Below are positions 53,041 through 61,234 of a stretch of 64,000 nt of DNA, in pieces. Each line of letters begins with the position of its first letter. Within the stretch, counting starts at the first letter, position 1. This stretch comes from Ramlibacter agri (GTDB lineage: Bacteria; Pseudomonadota; Gammaproteobacteria; Burkholderiales; Burkholderiaceae_C), in contig NZ_JABBFX010000001.1 in NCBI RefSeq assembly GCF_012927085.1, positions 682,001-746,000 of the forward strand. The letters are read 5' to 3'. The position numbers were made by a program, and so were the translations under genes. The notes under the pieces were generated by a model. It had not been told where the DNA came from, ran no database searches, and saw nothing but the letters and a program-made list of their open reading frames with translations.

Positions 53041-54299
53041 CGGAGCCGGCCTTGAAGCTCTTTCCCTTCGGCCACGCCACGCACCCGCAGTGGCAGATGG
53101 CCGCCGGCCTGGTGCTGGCGCAGTTGCGCGCGCAGATGGCGCTGCCCGACTACGCCTCCTCACCCACGCTGGGGCTGCTGTACATCACGGACCACTACGC
53201 GTCCTCGGCGCAGGAGATCCTGGACCACGTGAGCGCGGAGCTGCCGGAAGTCACCGACTGGTCCGGCACGGTGGGCGTGGGCATCGCTTCTTCCAACGTG
53301 GAGTACTTCGACGAGCCGGCGCTGGGCATCATGCTGTGCGCCTTGCCGCCGGACCAGTACCGCGTGTTCTCCGGTGTCGCGCCGCTGCCCGCCGCCTTCC
53401 GCCCGCATACCGCGCTGGTGCATGCCGATGCGGCCACGCCCGACGTCGCCGAACTGATCGCGGAGATGGCGGACCGCACGGCCACCGGCTACCTGTTCGG
53501 CGGACTGGCTTCGAGCCGCAGCGACGTGGTGCAGTTCGCCGTCGGCGGCAACGGCAACCTGGGCGGCCACGGCAAGGCCGGTGGCGTGTTCACCGGCGGG
53601 CTGTCCGGCGTCGCCTTCGGTGAAGGCGTGGAGCTCGTCTCGCGCGTCACGCAAGGTTGCCAGCCCGTGGGCGCCGCGCGCGGCATCACCGCCTGCGAAG
53701 GCAACCTGGTGCAGGAGCTGGACGGCGAACCGGCGCTGGACCTGATGCTGGAGGAACTGGGCATCTCGCTGGAGCAGCCGCAAGCCGCGCTGGCCGCGCT
53801 GCGCCAGACGCTGGTGGGCCTGACCGAGGCCTCGCAGGATGTCGTCAGCCGCACCGGCCACTTCGGCGCCGACGTGGTGGTGCGGCACATCGTCGGCATC
53901 GACCCGCAGCGGCGCGGCGTGGCGATCGCGAGCAAGGTGGAGGAGGGCATGCAGCTTGCCTTCTGCCGCCGCAACGCGGAAGCCGCGCGGGCCGACCTGG
54001 TGCGCATCTGCGCCGAGATCCGCGAGGAGCTGGAACCGGAAGACCTGCCGCTGGCCGTGGCGAGCGCGCTGGCTGCCAACGACGCCGGCGCCGCGCCCAG
54101 CCCCGAGCGCCGCATCGCCGGCGCCATCTACGTCAGCTGCGCCGGCCGCGGCGGCCCGCACTTCGGCGGCCCCAGCGCGGAAATGCAGATCGTGCGGCGT
54201 GCGCTGGGCGACGTGCCGCTGGTGGGCTTCTTTGCCGGCGGCGAGATCGCCCGCAACCACCTGTATGGCTACACGGGCGTGCTGACCGTATTCCGTTAA
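53037..54299 (+). CDS. FIST-domain signal-transduction protein
   Basis: A 420-residue soluble protein with FIST N and C domains, thought to bind small ligands such as amino acids. The N-domain (about 30-220) has LLYITDHYASSAQEILDH and TGYLFGGLASSRSD; the C-domain (about 225-420) has GADVVVRHIVGIDPQ and ends VGFFAGGEIARNHLYGYTG, a family hallmark. No output domain is fused. The ATG overlaps the phaM stop. Such stand-alone FIST proteins may sense metabolites; a link to PHA turnover is inference from coupling. Confidence 0.9.
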   Translation: MTEPALKLFPFGHATHPQWQMAAGLVLAQLRAQMALPDYASSPTLGLLYITDHYASSAQEILDHVSAELPEVTDWSGTVGVGIASSNVEYFDEPALGIMLCALPPDQYRVFSGVAPLPAAFRPHTALVHADAATPDVAELIAEMADRTATGYLFGGLASSRSDVVQFAVGGNGNLGGHGKAGGVFTGGLSGVAFGEGVELVSRVTQGCQPVGAARGITACEGNLVQELDGEPALDLMLEELGISLEQPQAALAALRQTLVGLTEASQDVVSRTGHFGADVVVRHIVGIDPQRRGVAIASKVEEGMQLAFCRRNAEAARADLVRICAEIREELEPEDLPLAVASALAANDAGAAPSPERRIAGAIYVSCAGRGGPHFGGPSAEMQIVRRALGDVPLVGFFAGGEIARNHLYGYTGVLTVFR

Positions 54300-54405
54300 G
54301 GGCGCGGCGCGCCATCGACCGGATGGCCGAGGCTGATTGGCCGATGGCCCGCCGGAGGGTGGCGCTCCACGATGGCTCCCGTCTCAACAAACGGAGTGAG
54401 CCATC

Positions 54406-56058
54406 TTGCTGTTCCACCGATTTGCGCGGCGCGCCGCCGCGATCTCCCTGCCCGTGCTCCTGGCCGCCTGCGGCGGCGGCAGCAGCGATTCGACCTTGTC
54501 CACCCCTGTGACGCCGACCACGCCGGCCGCCGCGCTGAGCGTGTCCGGCACGGCCGCCACGGGCGCGCCGCTGGCCAACGCCGCCATCACGCTGAAGTGC
54601 GCGAGCGGCAGCGCCACCGCCACCGCGGATGCCAACGGCAAGTACACGGCCAGCATCACGGGCGGCAAGCTGCCCTGCGTGCTGACCGCGAAGAGCACCG
54701 ACGGCGCGACCGAGCTGCATTCGGTTGCCGCCGGCACGGGTGACGCCGCGACCACGGTCAACATCACCCCGCTGACCGAGCTGCTGCTCGCGCGCCTGAC
54801 GGGCGGCGACCCCAAGGCCTATGTCGCGGGCTTCAGTGCCACCGTCACGATCAGCGCCGCCGACGTGGCCGCCGCGCAGGCCGCGCTGCTGCAGACGCTG
54901 CAGGCGGCAGGCGTCGATACGACGAATGTGGCCGACATCCTGGCGGGCGCGCTCACGGCCGGCAGCCACACGGGCTATGACGGCGTGCTGGACCAGTTGC
55001 AGGTGACGATCACCGCAGCCGGCAGCAGCCTGGCCGAACTGGTGACGGCGGTGTCCAGCACCAGCGCCACCGGCACGCAGACCAGCGCGGCGACCGTCGG
55101 CACGGTGCTGGCTCCGGCCAGCAGCGATTGCGCCGCCCTCAAGACCGGCGGCCTGCGCTACGTGCACCTGGTCGACGGCCAGAGCGGTTCCCTGCAGGTC
55201 GATGCGAAAGCGATGAGCGCCACGCTGGGCGGCAGCAGCTACACGCTGACGCGCAACGCGAGCTGCGACTACGCGCTCAACGACGCCGCCGGCACGCGCC
55301 TGCTGTTCTCGCGTGGTGGTGTCGCGATGATGTTGCAAGGCAGCGGCGCCAGCGCCGTCGCGGCCCTCGCCGTCCCCGACCAGGCGCTCGACCTGGCCGC
55401 GCTCGCCGGCACCTACGACCGCCTCCAGTACGGCCCGACCTTCGACGACCAGGCCGGCGAGTTCGGCACCACCGTGTTCGCCGCCGACGGCCAGAACGGC
55501 GTCTCGGTGAACTGCCCGCTGGGCTACGGCCAGTGCACCCAGGACACGCAGGACAAGGGCAAGCTGGTCGCCAATGCCAACGGCGGCTTCGACTACATGG
55601 AGCAGGGCGTGTCGCAAGGCCGCATCTTCGCCTTCCGCAACGCCGCGGGCCGCAACTTCATGCTGGTGGTGAGCCCGGAGGATGGCGGCGTCGTCGTGCT
55701 CGCGCAGCAGGCGGACCTGGCGCTGCCCACGGTGGGCTCGAGCACGAGCTTCTGGCAGGTCAGCGTCAACGGCAGCACCGTAGGCGCGGTCACGGCCGAC
55801 ACCAACACGGTGACGGCGGTCGATGCCGCGGCGAAGACGGCGACGCGGAAGTTCACCTCGGACAGCCACTCCGACACGCTGGCTTTCAACACGCCGTTCT
55901 CCGGCATGCGCTACCGCGCGACCAATGGCTGCACGTCGTCCACCGGCGGCGCCTTCTCGTGCAACGGCGTGGTGCAACTGCCGCTGGGCGGGCTGGTGAT
56001 CTCGGTGAGCTCGGTGCCGACCAAGCACTTCGTGAACGTCTCCCTCAACCAGCCCTGA
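54406..56058 (+). CDS. hypothetical outer-membrane lipoprotein
   Basis: A 550-residue lipoprotein of unknown function. The TTG start at 54406 follows GGAG, and the protein begins with an ideal lipoprotein signal (LLAAC, Cys22, then GGG). Residues ~45-110 resemble a carboxypeptidase-regulatory or Ig-like module (LSVSGTAATGAPLANAAITLKC). A helical segment (about 125-215) and a beta-rich C-terminal half (about 245-550) with paired cysteines (NCPLGYGQC) follow. No enzymatic motif is seen. It is flanked by the FIST gene and the hybrid kinase. The 106 bases upstream hold no clear promoter. Confidence 0.75.
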   Translation: MLFHRFARRAAAISLPVLLAACGGGSSDSTLSTPVTPTTPAAALSVSGTAATGAPLANAAITLKCASGSATATADANGKYTASITGGKLPCVLTAKSTDGATELHSVAAGTGDAATTVNITPLTELLLARLTGGDPKAYVAGFSATVTISAADVAAAQAALLQTLQAAGVDTTNVADILAGALTAGSHTGYDGVLDQLQVTITAAGSSLAELVTAVSSTSATGTQTSAATVGTVLAPASSDCAALKTGGLRYVHLVDGQSGSLQVDAKAMSATLGGSSYTLTRNASCDYALNDAAGTRLLFSRGGVAMMLQGSGASAVAALAVPDQALDLAALAGTYDRLQYGPTFDDQAGEFGTTVFAADGQNGVSVNCPLGYGQCTQDTQDKGKLVANANGGFDYMEQGVSQGRIFAFRNAAGRNFMLVVSPEDGGVVVLAQQADLALPTVGSSTSFWQVSVNGSTVGAVTADTNTVTAVDAAAKTATRKFTSDSHSDTLAFNTPFSGMRYRATNGCTSSTGGAFSCNGVVQLPLGGLVISVSSVPTKHFVNVSLNQP

Positions 56059-56110
56059 GCGGCAGGCCGGGGAAGCCCAGGGGGCGGCCGGCGCGCCGCC
56101 CTCGTCCCTT

Positions 56111-58480
56111 ATGCTCGACCGTATGCACGCCGCTTCTCCGCGTTTCAGTGCCTTCCTGCGGGCCGCCCTGCTGCCCCTGGCCTGCGTGGCCATGCTGGCC
56201 CTGTCGCTGGCCTGGGCCCAGTGGCTCACGCACGACACGCAGCGCTGGCCCGGCCAGCGGCTGACGCGGGCGCTGGCGCTGGTCGCGCCCTCGGCCGATA
56301 CGCCTTTGCCGGGCGCCGGCGCGGCCTGGCAGCCGGTCACGCTCCCGGACAACTGGAAGCTCACGCGGCCGGAGGGCGCGGCAAGCGTCTGGTATCGCGT
56401 GCCCCTAGACCCGCGCGGCATCGATGCGCCCGCGGTGCTGATCCCGCGGCTGGCCACCAACGGCCGCGTGCTGCTCAATGGCTCGCTGCTGTGGGACGCG
56501 CAACCTGCCAGCGGCGCCGCGCGCAGCTGGAACGCGCCCTTGCTGCTGGACCTGCCGGTGGCGCTGCTGCGCGAATCGGGCAACGAACTGCAGCTGCAGG
56601 TCTCGGGCCCCGCGCGCTACCGCGCCGGCCTGTCGCATGTGCAGCTCGCGAGCAGCGAGCAGCTGGCGCCCATCGCGCGCTCGCGCCAGTTCTGGCAGCA
56701 CGATGGCGCGATGGTGGCCAGCGCGGTGTCCGCCGTCGCCGGCCTGCTGATGCTGCTGATGTGGTGGGCCACGCAGCGGCGCGATGCGATGTACCTGTTC
56801 TTCGGCCTGGCCATCCTGGTCTGGGCGGCGCGCAACAGCAACATCTTCCTCGACACGCTGCCGCTGACGCTGGACCAATGGGCGGTGCTGGTGTTCCTGG
56901 GCCACACCTGGTTCAACACCCTCTTCGGCCTGTTCGTGCTGCGCTTCAGCGGCCTGCGCTGGCGCTGGGTGGAACGCGCGGTGTGGACCTATGCCGTGCT
57001 CAACACGCTGGTGGTCGCGAGCGGCTCGATGTCCAACATCGGGCAGGCGATGGCGATCATGACCGTGCCGGCCACGGCGCTGTTCCTGCTGCTGATCGCG
57101 CTGCTGCTGCGCAAGGGCTGGCGCGAGCGCAGCGTCGAATCGGCGCTGATGGCCGCATCGACCATCACCTATGTCGTGCTGTCGCTGCGCGACGCCATGC
57201 TCCTGAGCAGCAAGCTGCCTTACGACTGCTACTACGTCTCGCACTACACCGGCGTACTGATGCTGGTGTGCATCGTCTGGAGCCTGGTGTCGCGGCTGAT
57301 GACGGCGCTGCGCGAAGTGGAATTGCTGAACGTCGACCTGGAACACCGCGTCGACGAACGCACGCAGGAATTGCAGACGGCCATCGCCGCCAAGTCGCGC
57401 TTCCTCGCCGCCGCCAGCCACGACCTGCGCCAGCCGGTCGCGGCCATCGGCTTGCTGGTGGGCCTGCTGCGCGAGCGCGGCACGGCGCAGTCGCCCGGCG
57501 CGATGGTCGATCGCATCGACGATGCGGTGGCTTCCCTCGAAGCGCTGCTCAAGGGCTTGCTGGACCTGTCGCGCCTGGAGTCCGGCACGATGAAGCCGCG
57601 GCTGGAGCACGTCGCGCTGCAGCCCTTGTTCGACGCCGTCTCCGCGCACGAGCGTGCGCTGGCGCAGGACCAGGGCCTGCAACTGCGCTGGCGGCCGACG
57701 AAACTGGCCGTGCACACCGATCCCGTGCTGCTGGAACAGATGCTGCGCAACCTGGTGAGCAACGGCCTGCGCCACAGCAAGCGCGGCGGCGTGCTCGTGA
57801 CAGCGCGCCGGCGCGCCCACAACCGCGTGCTGCTGCAGGTGTGGGACACCGGCTACGGCATCCCGGCCGACCAGCAAGCGGCGGTGTTCGAGGAATTCGT
57901 GCAGTTGGACAACCCGGCGCGCGAACGCGCCCGCGGCCTCGGCCTGGGGCTGGCGATCGTCAAGCGCTGCGCGCAGGCGCTCGAATGCGGCCTGCGCCTG
58001 CAATCGCGGCCGGGCCGCGGCAGCTGCTTCTCGCTGGACCTGCCGGGCGCGCGCGTGCCGCAGGCCGAGGCGCCGTCGGCCGCGACCCGCCGCGAGCCTC
58101 TCGCCGGCTGGCACGTGATCGTGGTCGAAGACGATCCGGCGGTGCGCGAAGCCATGCGGCTGCGCATCACGCACTGGGGCGCGGAAGTCACGGAGTTCGA
58201 CGGCCTCGCCGGCCTGCAGCAGGCGCTGGATGCGGGGCACCTGGCTGGCGCCGACCTGGTGGTCAGCGACAACCGGCTGGCCGGTGGCGGTGCGGCGCAG
58301 GTGGTGCAGATGGTGCGCCGGCGGCTGGGCGCGGTGCCCGCACTGGTCGTCACCGGCGACACCTCGCCGCAGGTGATCTCCACGCTGGCCGCCAGCGGCT
58401 TGCCGGTGCTGCACAAGCCCTTTCGCACCGAGCAGCTGCTGTCGGCGATCGCGGCCGCTGCCGCGGCGCCGGCGGCCTGA
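56111..58480 (+). CDS. membrane hybrid sensor histidine kinase
   Basis: A 789-residue sensor. One N-terminal membrane helix (about 15-38) leads to a periplasmic beta domain (about 50-195), then seven membrane segments (about 200-405), a layout like 7TMR-DISM receptors. A short coiled coil leads to the HisKA domain with His437 (AASHDLRQPVAAIGL), the HATPase domain (VSNGLRHSKRGG, DTGYGIP, GLGLGLAIVKR) and a C-terminal receiver (about 665-780) with phospho-acceptor Asp720 (VVSDNRLAGG). The output likely passes to a separate regulator; the convergent LuxR-type gene, whose stop abuts this one, is the obvious candidate. ATG 56123 is an alternative start. Confidence 0.93.
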   Translation: MLDRMHAASPRFSAFLRAALLPLACVAMLALSLAWAQWLTHDTQRWPGQRLTRALALVAPSADTPLPGAGAAWQPVTLPDNWKLTRPEGAASVWYRVPLDPRGIDAPAVLIPRLATNGRVLLNGSLLWDAQPASGAARSWNAPLLLDLPVALLRESGNELQLQVSGPARYRAGLSHVQLASSEQLAPIARSRQFWQHDGAMVASAVSAVAGLLMLLMWWATQRRDAMYLFFGLAILVWAARNSNIFLDTLPLTLDQWAVLVFLGHTWFNTLFGLFVLRFSGLRWRWVERAVWTYAVLNTLVVASGSMSNIGQAMAIMTVPATALFLLLIALLLRKGWRERSVESALMAASTITYVVLSLRDAMLLSSKLPYDCYYVSHYTGVLMLVCIVWSLVSRLMTALREVELLNVDLEHRVDERTQELQTAIAAKSRFLAAASHDLRQPVAAIGLLVGLLRERGTAQSPGAMVDRIDDAVASLEALLKGLLDLSRLESGTMKPRLEHVALQPLFDAVSAHERALAQDQGLQLRWRPTKLAVHTDPVLLEQMLRNLVSNGLRHSKRGGVLVTARRRAHNRVLLQVWDTGYGIPADQQAAVFEEFVQLDNPARERARGLGLGLAIVKRCAQALECGLRLQSRPGRGSCFSLDLPGARVPQAEAPSAATRREPLAGWHVIVVEDDPAVREAMRLRITHWGAEVTEFDGLAGLQQALDAGHLAGADLVVSDNRLAGGGAAQVVQMVRRRLGAVPALVVTGDTSPQVISTLAASGLPVLHKPFRTEQLLSAIAAAAAAPAA

Positions 58481-59104
58481 TCAGGCCCGCGCCTGCCGCA
58501 GCCCCAGCCGCGCGGCCGCAAACACGGCCTGCGTGCGATTGCTCACCTCCAGCCGCCGGAAGATCACGGCCAGGTGGGTCTTGACGGTGGACTCCGCCAT
58601 CGCGAGTTCGCGGCAGATGTGCTTGTTGGTCGCGCCGCGGATCAGGAGGTGCAGCACTTCCAGCTGGCGTGGCGTCAGGTCCAGCGTGCGCTCCGGCGTC
58701 GCTGATGGATGCAGTGGGGGGCCGCCGGGCAGGTAGACGCCGCCTCCCAGGACGACGTCGAGCGCGGCGCGCAGCGTGCTGCCCTGTGCGGTCTTGGGGA
58801 TGAAGCCGGCTGCGCCCTGGTCGATTGCGCCACGCACGGTGGCGACCGAGTCGTCCGCCGACAGCACCACGATGCGCGCGTCGGGCGCCGCTTCGTGCAT
58901 GCGCGGGAGCGCGTCCAGCCCCTGGCTGTCCGGCAGCGCCAGGTCCAGCAGGACGACGTCGAGGTCGACGTGCTGCCTGACCATTGCGATCGCCTGCGCC
59001 AGGCGTTCGGCCTGCAGCACTTCGACGTCCTGCCAGTGTTGCGCCATGAGCAGCGCCAGGCCCTCGCGGAAGAGGGCGTGGTCGTCAACGAGCAATACCT
59101 TCAT
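58481..59104 (-). CDS. NarL/FixJ-type response regulator
   Basis: A 207-residue response regulator: receiver domain (about 1-120, VDDHALFREGL, Asp54 in LLDLALPD, Lys near 103 in FIPKTA) and a LuxR-type HTH (about 140-200, LTPRQLEVLHLLIRGATNKHICRELAMAESTVKTHL). A DNA-binding activator for targets not visible here. Its stop abuts that of the hybrid kinase gene with no intergenic base, so the pair is convergent. Both have adjacent positions consistent with one signalling pathway. Confidence 0.94.
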   Translation of the reverse strand: MKVLLVDDHALFREGLALLMAQHWQDVEVLQAERLAQAIAMVRQHVDLDVVLLDLALPDSQGLDALPRMHEAAPDARIVVLSADDSVATVRGAIDQGAAGFIPKTAQGSTLRAALDVVLGGGVYLPGGPPLHPSATPERTLDLTPRQLEVLHLLIRGATNKHICRELAMAESTVKTHLAVIFRRLEVSNRTQAVFAAARLGLRQARA

Positions 59105-59190
59105 CGCTTCGTGTCCCCAACAACTCGGGGCATCATACCGAGGCCGGTCGTGGGGTTCGGCTCCGCCGCCGTGCCCGGGAAAACCCGCAA

Positions 59191-60189
59191 TCAATCCGAC
59201 TTCGCGGACGTGAAGTCGGTGGGGATCCTCAGGTCGGCGATCGTCTTCGCGAAGTCGGACTGCACCTGCGCCAGGTAGGGCTTGAGCTCGTCGCCGCTGC
59301 GGTACACCTTTTCCGCCTGGATGGAAGTGGCCAGCCGGAGGTATTCGGGGTCTTCCATCGCCTGGCGGAAGGCGTCGTTCAGCCGCGCCAGGATGTCCCG
59401 CGGCGTGCCCCTGGGCGCCACCAGCACGCTCGCGTTGTCGGCGGCGAAGTCGTAGCCCAGTTCGCGAATGGTGGGCGCCTCGGGAAACGCCTTCATCCGG
59501 TGCTCGCCCAGCACGGCGAGCAGCCGCAGCTTGCCGGTCCGCACTTCGTTGACCCATTGCGTCGTCCCGACGGCTGCAGTCACGTGGCCGCCCAGGACGG
59601 CCGTGAGGCCCTGCCTGGCGGTGGAATAGGGAACGTGGATCCAGTCGACGCCCGCCTTGTCCTTCATGAACTGGAAGGCGACGTCCATGGTGCTGCCCGG
59701 TCCTGTCGTGGCATAGGTCACTGCGCCGGGATGGGCCTTGGCATACCGGATCAGGTCCGGCAGCGTCTTCCAGGGGGCGCTGGCCTGCACCACGATGCCC
59801 GCGCTGCCCGAGGAGAACTGCAGCACCGGTTCGAAGTCCTGCAGCTTGTAGGCCAGCTTGTGCTGGACCGGCAGCCGCGCCAGCGCGGTGTCGAGCACGG
59901 CGCCGATCTGGTAGCCGTCCGGCTTTTCGTGGGCGAGCGTGGTGAGCTCCACGGCACCCGCAGCCCCTGGCTTGTTGGCGACGACGATGGGCTGCCCCAG
60001 CTTCTTCGCGGCGCGTTCGGCCAGCATCCGCACGAGCAGGTCCATGTTGTCGCCGGCGCCGTAACCCACCGTGACCGTCACCGCGCGCGCGGGATAGGGG
60101 TCCGCCAGGGCTTGCGGGGGCAGCAGCAGGGTCATCAACAGGCCGCATGCGAGCAAGGCCTTCCGGCCGGCATGGTTGCGTGCGCTCAT
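59191..60189 (-). CDS. Bug-family substrate-binding protein (second)
   Basis: A 332-residue TctC/Bug periplasmic binding protein. The signal ends near QALA (residue 29). The ligand loop reads VTVTVGYGAGDNMDLLVRM, differing from the usual P-PGG pattern, and is followed by VVANKPGAAGAVE, and later HVPYSTARQGLTAVLGG. No TctAB genes are adjacent. It lies 36 bases after the LysR gene on the same strand, so it may belong to the same transcript and be regulated with it. Ligand unknown. Confidence 0.9.
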   Translation of the reverse strand: MSARNHAGRKALLACGLLMTLLLPPQALADPYPARAVTVTVGYGAGDNMDLLVRMLAERAAKKLGQPIVVANKPGAAGAVELTTLAHEKPDGYQIGAVLDTALARLPVQHKLAYKLQDFEPVLQFSSGSAGIVVQASAPWKTLPDLIRYAKAHPGAVTYATTGPGSTMDVAFQFMKDKAGVDWIHVPYSTARQGLTAVLGGHVTAAVGTTQWVNEVRTGKLRLLAVLGEHRMKAFPEAPTIRELGYDFAADNASVLVAPRGTPRDILARLNDAFRQAMEDPEYLRLATSIQAEKVYRSGDELKPYLAQVQSDFAKTIADLRIPTDFTSAKSD

Positions 60190-60225
60190 TTCTCTTTTCC
60201 TTTCATTGCATTTTGCGCGAACGGC

Positions 60226-61218
60226 TCATTCGCTGAGCGCGAGCTCGCGTCCATCTTCGGTGTCCTCGCAGTCGGCCTCTGCCGGCAGGGCAATGCCTTC
60301 CCACGATGCCGTCTCCACGCTGCGGCGCACGAGGGCTTGCAACTCCGCGCGCACGGCGTCTCCGGCGGTGGGCAGCTTGTCGGCGGACAAGGCGTACAGG
60401 TAGTTGCGGCGCACGACCCGCACGTCCGCGATCCGCAGCCAGCGCCAGCGACCGGCCGGATCGCCGAAGGCGTGCACCGCTGCATGAGGCTGGATGGTGG
60501 CGGCGCCGCGCCGTTCGACCGCGCCCATCAGGAGGTGCAGCGAATCGATCTCGGCCAGCGGCTTCAGCGGCAAGCCGGCCCGGTCGAACTCCAGCTCGAT
60601 GCGGCGCCGGTGCGCCGGATGGTGCAGGCTCTGCAGCACCAGCGGCAAGCGGGCGATCTCGCGCAGCGTGAGCGAGTGGCGGTCCGCCGGCACCAGCGCG
60701 CTGTCGGCGGGCAGGATCACGAACAACTCCTCGTCGAACAGCGGCTGCACTTGCAGGTCGGACGCCGCGTGAGGGCTGAAGAGAACCGCCAGGTCCAGTT
60801 GCCCGACCTGCGTCATGTAACCCAGCTGCCGGTTGGCTGCCTCCACGATGTTGAGCCGGATCGCCGGGAATTTCTCTTCCATCCGTTCCAGCAAGGCCTG
60901 GCCAAGCCGCCGCACGGTGTTGGGCGGCAGGCCGAGCGTCACGCGCCCGCCCAGCCCGCTGGGCACCTGCTGCGCCACCGCGACGGTTTCCTGCAACTGG
61001 CGCAGCAGGAACTTCGCGTGCTGGTAGACGGCAGCGCCGTTTTCCGTGGGCACCACGCCGCGCGAAGACCGCTGCAGCAGCGGCGTTCCCACTTCTTCCT
61101 CCAGCTTCGCGACGTGCTGGCTGAGCGCCGGCTGTGCGATGAACAGCTGGCGCGAAGCCTTGGCGAGGCTGCCGCTGTCGACGATCTGGACGAAGTAGCG
61201 CAGCTGCCGCATGTTCAT
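60226..61218 (-). CDS. LysR-family regulator, Nac/Cbl-like
   Basis: A 330-residue LysR regulator with a typical N-terminal winged HTH (MRQLRYFVQIVDSGSLAKAS; QPALSQHVAKLEEEVG) and a substrate-binding domain. The pattern at the N-terminus is close to regulators of nitrogen or organic-acid use. The C-terminal tail is unusually acidic (DCEDTEDGRE). The ATG at 61218 begins MNMRQLRYF, the family-typical start. It lies between the peptide binding protein gene (16 bases) and the Bug gene (36 bases), so it is embedded in the operon. Confidence 0.9.
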   Translation of the reverse strand: MNMRQLRYFVQIVDSGSLAKASRQLFIAQPALSQHVAKLEEEVGTPLLQRSSRGVVPTENGAAVYQHAKFLLRQLQETVAVAQQVPSGLGGRVTLGLPPNTVRRLGQALLERMEEKFPAIRLNIVEAANRQLGYMTQVGQLDLAVLFSPHAASDLQVQPLFDEELFVILPADSALVPADRHSLTLREIARLPLVLQSLHHPAHRRRIELEFDRAGLPLKPLAEIDSLHLLMGAVERRGAATIQPHAAVHAFGDPAGRWRWLRIADVRVVRRNYLYALSADKLPTAGDAVRAELQALVRRSVETASWEGIALPAEADCEDTEDGRELALSE

Positions 61219-61234
61219 CGCAGGTCTCCCGCGT

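Noticed and set aside
54133..56583. Minus-strand open frame of about 816 codons across the FIST, lipoprotein and kinase genes
   Set aside because: It spans three real plus-strand genes and has no recognisable protein features; it is a GC-composition shadow.
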